The position numbers and the translations under genes were made by a program. From assembly GCA_012522875.1 (NCBI GenBank), contig JAAYJP010000190.1, forward strand, positions 1-9,259: a stretch of DNA of 9,259 nucleotides. The letters are read 5' to 3'. This DNA comes from Clostridiales bacterium (lineage in GTDB: Bacteria; Bacillota; Clostridia; Christensenellales; Aristaeellaceae). The notes under the pieces were generated by a model. It made no database searches. It saw only the letters and a list, made by a program, of their open reading frames with translations, and was not told where the DNA came from. Position 1 is the stretch's first letter; the number at the start of each line of letters is the position of its first letter. Shown in pieces: positions 5,656-9,259 of the stretch.

Positions 5656-6894
5656 ATGGATTTGGAGGAGAAACTGGGGATCCTGACAAACGCGGCGAAG
5701 TATGATGTGTCCTGCGCCTCCAGCGGCGCCAGCCGCAAAGGGGCCAAGGGCGGCGTCGGGAACGCTGCTGCCAGCGGCATCTGCCACAGCTGGACATCTG
5801 ACGGGCGCTGTGTGAGCCTGCTGAAACTGCTGTATACCAATGCCTGCATGTATGACTGCAGCTACTGTGTGAACAGGCGCTCAAACGATGTTCCCCGCGC
5901 CAGCTTTACGCCGCAGGAGGTGGCGGGGCTCACCATGGCTTTCTACCGCCGCAATATGATCGAGGGGCTCTTTTTAAGTTCTGCCGTGGCCATCAGCGCT
6001 GACCGCACCATGGAGCGGCTCATCCGCGTGGCGGAGATTCTCAGAAACCGGGAGCATTTTGGCGGCTATATCCACATGAAGGTCATCCCGGGAGCCAGCC
6101 GGCGCCTGGTGGAGCGCCTGGGCTACCTGGCGGACCGGGTCTCTGTGAACATCGAGTTCCCCACGGACCAGGAGCTTTCCCTGATGGCGCCTGACAAAAC
6201 CCCGGAGGGCATCAGGAGCAATATGCTCTCCGTCAGAGACCGGAAGCTGGAACTGCTCCCCAGCCTTTTCCGGGGCTCCAGGCCGCCCGCTTTTGTGCCG
6301 GCGGGCCAGTCGACCCAGATGATTCTGGGGGCCGGGAACAGCGATGACCGGGAAGTGCTGAACAAGGCGGAGTCGCTCTACCAGATGATGGGCATGAAGC
6401 GGGTTTATTACTCGGCCTACGTGCCGGTGAACCTGCCGCTTGAGGAAGCCATCAGGGTCCGGACGCCGCTGCTCAGGGAGCACCGGGTGTACCAGGCGGA
6501 CTGGCTGATGCGTTTTTATGGCTTCCAGGCGCGTGAAATCCTGGGGGAAAGGCGCTTTCTCGACCAAAAGGTAGATCCCAAGGCCGCCTGGGCGGTTGAC
6601 AATTTCCACCTGTTCCCGCTGGATGTGAACACTGCGCCTCGGGAGATGCTGCTCAGGGTGCCAGGGCTGGGGCCCAGGGCGGTACAGCGCATTCTTCAAG
6701 CCCGCAGGCTGGCAGCCATCAGCTACGACTCCCTGGCAAAGACCGGGGCCGTAATGAAAAGGGCACGCCACTTTATAACAGCCCAGGGGCGCAGGCCCCA
6801 TCTCTTAACGGATGATCCGGGCCGGGTATACCGGGCGCTGGCGGGAGAAGACAAGGATGCCTTCAGGCAGCTCTCGTTTCTTGACACTGTATGA
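5656..6894 (+). CDS. Putative DNA modification/repair radical SAM protein with C-terminal helix-hairpin-helix
   Basis: This 412-residue protein belongs to the family annotated as 'putative DNA modification/repair radical SAM protein' (TIGR03916-like). The radical SAM cluster motif is C64-x3-C68-x2-C71 (CMYDCSYC), which would hold a 4Fe-4S cluster that cleaves S-adenosylmethionine. Upstream conserved cysteines C20, C43 and C52 lie in a Gly/Ser-rich N-terminus (YDVSCASSGASRKG). The core barrel runs to about 290. A helix-hairpin-helix at about 324-350 (VNTAPREMLLRVPGLGPRAV) is a non-specific DNA-binding motif. Reaction and substrate are not known to me; direct lesion reversal or base modification are both plausible. 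The start is ATG 5656, which gives GAGG (5645-5648) a 7-base spacer; ATG 5653 is the alternative. Its stop overlaps the DUF4130 partner by 4 bases, and a LexA box lies just upstream. Confidence 0.9.
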   Translation: MDLEEKLGILTNAAKYDVSCASSGASRKGAKGGVGNAAASGICHSWTSDGRCVSLLKLLYTNACMYDCSYCVNRRSNDVPRASFTPQEVAGLTMAFYRRNMIEGLFLSSAVAISADRTMERLIRVAEILRNREHFGGYIHMKVIPGASRRLVERLGYLADRVSVNIEFPTDQELSLMAPDKTPEGIRSNMLSVRDRKLELLPSLFRGSRPPAFVPAGQSTQMILGAGNSDDREVLNKAESLYQMMGMKRVYYSAYVPVNLPLEEAIRVRTPLLREHRVYQADWLMRFYGFQAREILGERRFLDQKVDPKAAWAVDNFHLFPLDVNTAPREMLLRVPGLGPRAVQRILQARRLAAISYDSLAKTGAVMKRARHFITAQGRRPHLLTDDPGRVYRALAGEDKDAFRQLSFLDTV

Positions 6895-7625
6895 TGGAAT
6901 GCGTGTTTGACGGCAGCTTCAATGGGCTGATGACCCTGGTGTTTGACACCTGGCGGCTTGGGGATGAAGTCACTGCGGTCATCCAGGAAACGGATGCGGC
7001 AAGCCTTCTGCCCGGACGCCATTTCCCCACCGATGACAGCAAGGCCGCGCGGATCCTGACGTATATTGGCAGCCGCTTGGGGGAGGAATTTGCTTTCATG
7101 GTGAAAGCCGCCTTTCTTTCAGCCAGGGCGGAACGCTTTCGTGCCATCGTGAAAACCATCCACCGGGCCTGCCAGATGGGCCCAGCCGCGCTTGATTTGC
7201 TGGAGGATGATATCCTCTGTTTTCTTGCCTGCCATCGTGAAGTCACGCGGGAAGCCCATCGCTTTCAGGGGCTTTTGCGCTTCCGGGAGCTTAAGGACAG
7301 AAGCCTGCTGGCTGTGTTTGCGCCGCGCCACCATGTGCTGCCGCTGATCCTGCCCCGATTTGCGGACCGGTTCCCCGGAGAGAAGCTGATCCTCTATGAC
7401 GAAGGGCGCGGCATTGCCGGCATAAGTGAACAGGGGAAAATCACCCTTGCCCGGGTGGCCGAACTATCGCCCCAGGATTCTGACGGTGAACAGGAGTTGG
7501 AGGGACTCTGGCGGGTATTTTTTGACCATTTGGCGATAAAGGAGCGGTTCAACCCCGACCTTCAGCGGCAGCATGTGCCCAAATACACCTGGAAGCATTT
7601 GCCTGAAATGCGGGGAAAGCCTTGA
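6891..7625 (+). CDS. DUF4130 / TIGR03915 family putative DNA metabolism protein
   Basis: This 244-residue soluble protein is the usual partner of the preceding radical SAM family. I recognise it from the N-terminus CVFDGSFNGLMTLVFD (4-19), the centre REAHRFQGLLRF (120-131) and LPLILPRFADRFP (149-162), LYDEGRG (168-174) and the C-terminus NPDLQRQHVPKYTWKHLPE (221-239). Known of the family: in some bacteria it is fused to a uracil-DNA glycosylase-like domain; none is present here. Function is unproven. Inference: it supports the radical SAM enzyme in a DNA repair or modification reaction. The ATG overlaps the upstream TGA (ATGA, 6891-6894) with no clear ribosome binding site, so translation is probably coupled and LexA control shared. 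ATG 6894 is an alternative start one codon later. Confidence 0.88.
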   Translation: MMECVFDGSFNGLMTLVFDTWRLGDEVTAVIQETDAASLLPGRHFPTDDSKAARILTYIGSRLGEEFAFMVKAAFLSARAERFRAIVKTIHRACQMGPAALDLLEDDILCFLACHREVTREAHRFQGLLRFRELKDRSLLAVFAPRHHVLPLILPRFADRFPGEKLILYDEGRGIAGISEQGKITLARVAELSPQDSDGEQELEGLWRVFFDHLAIKERFNPDLQRQHVPKYTWKHLPEMRGKP

Positions 7626-7650
7626 AATAACGCGGCTGAAAGGCTATGAT
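7622..7650 (+). promoter_or_regulatory. Sigma-A-like promoter ahead of the DsrE-like gene
   Basis: TTGAAA (7622-7627; 5 of 6 matches to the -35 consensus) and TATGAT (7645-7650; 5 of 6 to the -10) are separated by exactly 17 bases. The -35 overlaps the stop codon of the preceding gene. Transcription would start near 7657, leaving a short leader with the AGGGGG ribosome binding site (7666-7671). This predicts that the DsrE/transporter pair is expressed independently of the LexA-controlled operon. Prediction from sequence only. Confidence 0.6.
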
Positions 7651-7679
7651 GCTCCCAAAATGCGCAGGGGGATAGAAAA

Positions 7680-8018
7680 GTGAAAAAGGTGCTGCTGTAC
7701 GGGATGACCGGTGAGAAAATGTGCTTTATGCATGTGCTGTTGAACGCGCTGGACCTGCATGCTTCCGGGCACGAAGCCCGGGTGGTGTTTGAGGGGGCGT
7801 CGGTAAAGTTGCCGGCCGCCCTGGCAAAGGAGGGCAATCCGGTTTACCTGAAAGCCAGCCAGGCGGGGCTTCTGGCCGGCATTTGCCTGGCCTGCTCCAA
7901 AACCCTGGGTGTATATGAGGAGAATCTGGCCCTGGGCCTGCCGATGCTCTCGGATATGTCCGGGCATGCGGGTATAAAACCCTTCCTGGAAGCGGGTTAT
8001 GAAGTGATCAGCATCTGA
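7680..8018 (+). CDS. DsrE-like small cytoplasmic protein with a CxxC motif
   Basis: This 112-residue protein starts at GTG, 8 bases after AGGGGG (7666-7671). The fold pattern fits the DsrE/DsrF-like family: a beta strand (KKVLLYGMTG), a helix with EKMCFMHVLLNALDL, a second strand (ARVVFEGAS, 33-41), and a C-terminal PMLSDMSGHAGIKPFLEAGYEVISI. Cysteines are C15 and a redox- or metal-capable pair C69-x2-C72 (GICLACSK). Known: DsrE-type proteins often carry persulfide sulfur or act in sulfur relay. Which of these, if any, applies here is unproven, and related small clostridial proteins are annotated only as DsrE family or cytoplasmic protein. There is no signal peptide. It overlaps the transporter start by one base (TGATG), indicating coupled translation and perhaps a shared substrate. 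Confidence 0.72.
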   Translation: MKKVLLYGMTGEKMCFMHVLLNALDLHASGHEARVVFEGASVKLPAALAKEGNPVYLKASQAGLLAGICLACSKTLGVYEENLALGLPMLSDMSGHAGIKPFLEAGYEVISI

Positions 8019-9259
8019 TGGGCTTAAAACAGCATTTGTCGCGTCTCCTGGGGCGCAACCGCCTGATGGGCACCCTCATGGCCCTTAGGGGCAATGCAAG
8101 GTACTGCCTGATTCTGGAGCCGCTCTGGGGCGTTCCCAACACGCTGTATGTGCCATTGGTATCCAAATACATGGAAGCGCTGGGCTTAAGCGCGCTTCAA
8201 ATCGGCGTGGTACTCACGGTATTCCTGCTTAGCCAGATGGCAGCAGCAGCCTTTGGCGGCGTCTGGACCGACCGCCTGGGCCGCAGGCGCACCACCCTGG
8301 TGTTTGATTTGTTCGCATGGACAATACCGTGCCTGCTGTGGATGTTCGCGCAAGGTTTCGCCTGGTTTTTGGTGGCCGCGCTCCTAAACGGCCTCTGGCG
8401 GGTGACAGAGACCTCCTGGAGCCTGTTGATGGTGGAGGACGCCCCCCAGGACAAGCTGGTGAGCATCTACGCCCTGGCCACGGTGGCGGGGCTGATCGCG
8501 GGCTTTGTATCGCCCCTGACCAGCATCCTGATCAGCCGGCACTCCCTGGTGAGCACCATGCGCGGGCTGTACCTGTTTTCCTTCGTGTCCATGACAACCA
8601 AAGCGTTTCTGCTCTTCAGGCTCACCCGGGAAACCAGCGTGGGCAAAAAGCGGCTTCAGGAGCTTTCGGGCAAACCCTGGCACCACGCCCTGAGGGGAAC
8701 CGGGCGGGTGATCAGGGCGATGCTGAATAACAAGGCCCTGATGCTTACCCTGGGAATCATCTCCTGTGTGCTGGCCATACGCAGCACTATGGAGAACTTT
8801 TGGCCGCTTTTGGTGACGGGGCCCCTGGGCGTTGGGGAGGAACATCTGCCCCTGTTGGCCACGCTCAGGAATCTGGTGATGCTGGCCAGTTTCCTTGTTG
8901 TGTCCCATCGCTTAAGGGCGGATCACTATCGCCGGCCCATGGCCTTTGCCCTGTGGCTGATCACAGGGCTCAGCGCGATCCTCCTGGCACTGCCTGAGCA
9001 CCTCAACTGGGCGCTTGTGCCCGGCGTGATGGCCGAAGCCCTGGCGCTGAGCATCCTGATTCCGCTGTATTCCTCCCTTCAGATGCTCCTGCTGGACAAA
9101 CAGGAGCGCGCAAGGATGCTGGGCTTGTCCCTGGCCTTTTGCCTTTTGGTCACGGCTCCCTTTGGCACCATCAACGGCCTGCTTTCCCGCTGGCACCCGG
9201 CGCTGCCCATGGCCGTCTGCATGGCACTGGGCGGGCTGGCGCTGGTATTCCTGAACAGG
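8018..9259 (+). CDS. Major facilitator superfamily transporter (3' end beyond window)
   Basis: The reading frame stays open for 414 codons to the window edge. It encodes a polytopic membrane protein with about 12 hydrophobic segments, roughly at 30-52, 58-80, 93-112, 113-132, 148-172, 179-201, 239-258, 262-295 (possibly one), 308-325, 331-358, 367-388 and 396-412. The loop after the second segment has the MFS signature GGVWTDRLGRRR (80-91), matching the GxxxDRxGRR motif A. A charged central loop (about 202-238) separates the two six-helix halves. The last segment reaches the edge, so little of the protein is missing. The substrate cannot be told; drug efflux or small-metabolite transport are possible. 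The ATG overlaps the DsrE-like stop (TGATG), so the two are probably cotranscribed and translationally coupled. Confidence 0.87.
   Translation, partial: MGLKQHLSRLLGRNRLMGTLMALRGNARYCLILEPLWGVPNTLYVPLVSKYMEALGLSALQIGVVLTVFLLSQMAAAAFGGVWTDRLGRRRTTLVFDLFAWTIPCLLWMFAQGFAWFLVAALLNGLWRVTETSWSLLMVEDAPQDKLVSIYALATVAGLIAGFVSPLTSILISRHSLVSTMRGLYLFSFVSMTTKAFLLFRLTRETSVGKKRLQELSGKPWHHALRGTGRVIRAMLNNKALMLTLGIISCVLAIRSTMENFWPLLVTGPLGVGEEHLPLLATLRNLVMLASFLVVSHRLRADHYRRPMAFALWLITGLSAILLALPEHLNWALVPGVMAEALALSILIPLYSSLQMLLLDKQERARMLGLSLAFCLLVTAPFGTINGLLSRWHPALPMAVCMALGGLALVFLNR

Noticed and set aside
5974..6801. Long minus-strand open frame (275 codons) opposite the radical SAM gene
   Set aside because: It shows no family resemblance and is rich in Pro/Arg/His/Gln as expected for a shadow frame.
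6891..7625. Uracil-DNA glycosylase domain in the DUF4130 protein
   Set aside because: The 244-residue protein ends after the DUF4130-type C-terminus (KHLPEMRGKP), leaving no room for a fused glycosylase domain.
8018..9259. Possible frameshift or pseudogene at the end of the window
   Set aside because: Codon-by-codon reading from ATG 8018 shows no stop to the last base; the gene simply continues past the window edge.

Overview
The window reads as chromosomal DNA of a GC-rich member of the Bacillota, most likely class Clostridia. The evidence is a KOW-domain L14e-like protein between map and infA, rpsD inside the alpha operon, a long L17 with the internal extensions seen in many Clostridia, strong AAGGAGG-type ribosome binding sites, and a GAAC-N4-GTTC LexA box of the Gram-positive type. 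All genes lie on the plus strand. No tRNA, rRNA, CRISPR array or insertion sequence was seen.

Region 1 (1-5564) is the distal part of the S10/spc/alpha ribosomal superoperon: the end of secY, then adk, map, a KOW protein, infA, rpmJ, rpsM, rpsK, rpsD, rpoA and rplQ. An intrinsic terminator follows rplQ. These genes supply the Sec translocon, adenylate balance, removal of N-terminal methionine, translation initiation, ribosomal proteins and the RNA polymerase alpha subunit. Several use non-ATG starts (map GTG, infA TTG, rpoA GTG). A 145-base non-coding stretch between rpmJ and rpsM holds two perfect GC-rich hairpins whose arms can also pair with each other. It could be an autoregulatory leader for the S13-S11-S4-alpha-L17 block.

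Region 2 (5565-7625) has its own sigma-A-like promoter with a LexA box at the expected transcription start. It drives two overlapping genes: a radical SAM protein with a C-terminal helix-hairpin-helix (the 'putative DNA modification/repair radical SAM protein' family) and its habitual partner, a DUF4130/TIGR03915-type protein. Together they look like an SOS-induced DNA repair or modification module whose chemistry, as far as I know, is not established. This is the most interesting part of the window.

Region 3 (7622-9259) starts with a good promoter candidate overlapping the end of the DUF4130 gene. It covers a small DsrE-like protein with a CxxC motif and a major facilitator superfamily transporter. 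The two overlap by one base (TGATG), and the transporter runs off the window edge still in frame.
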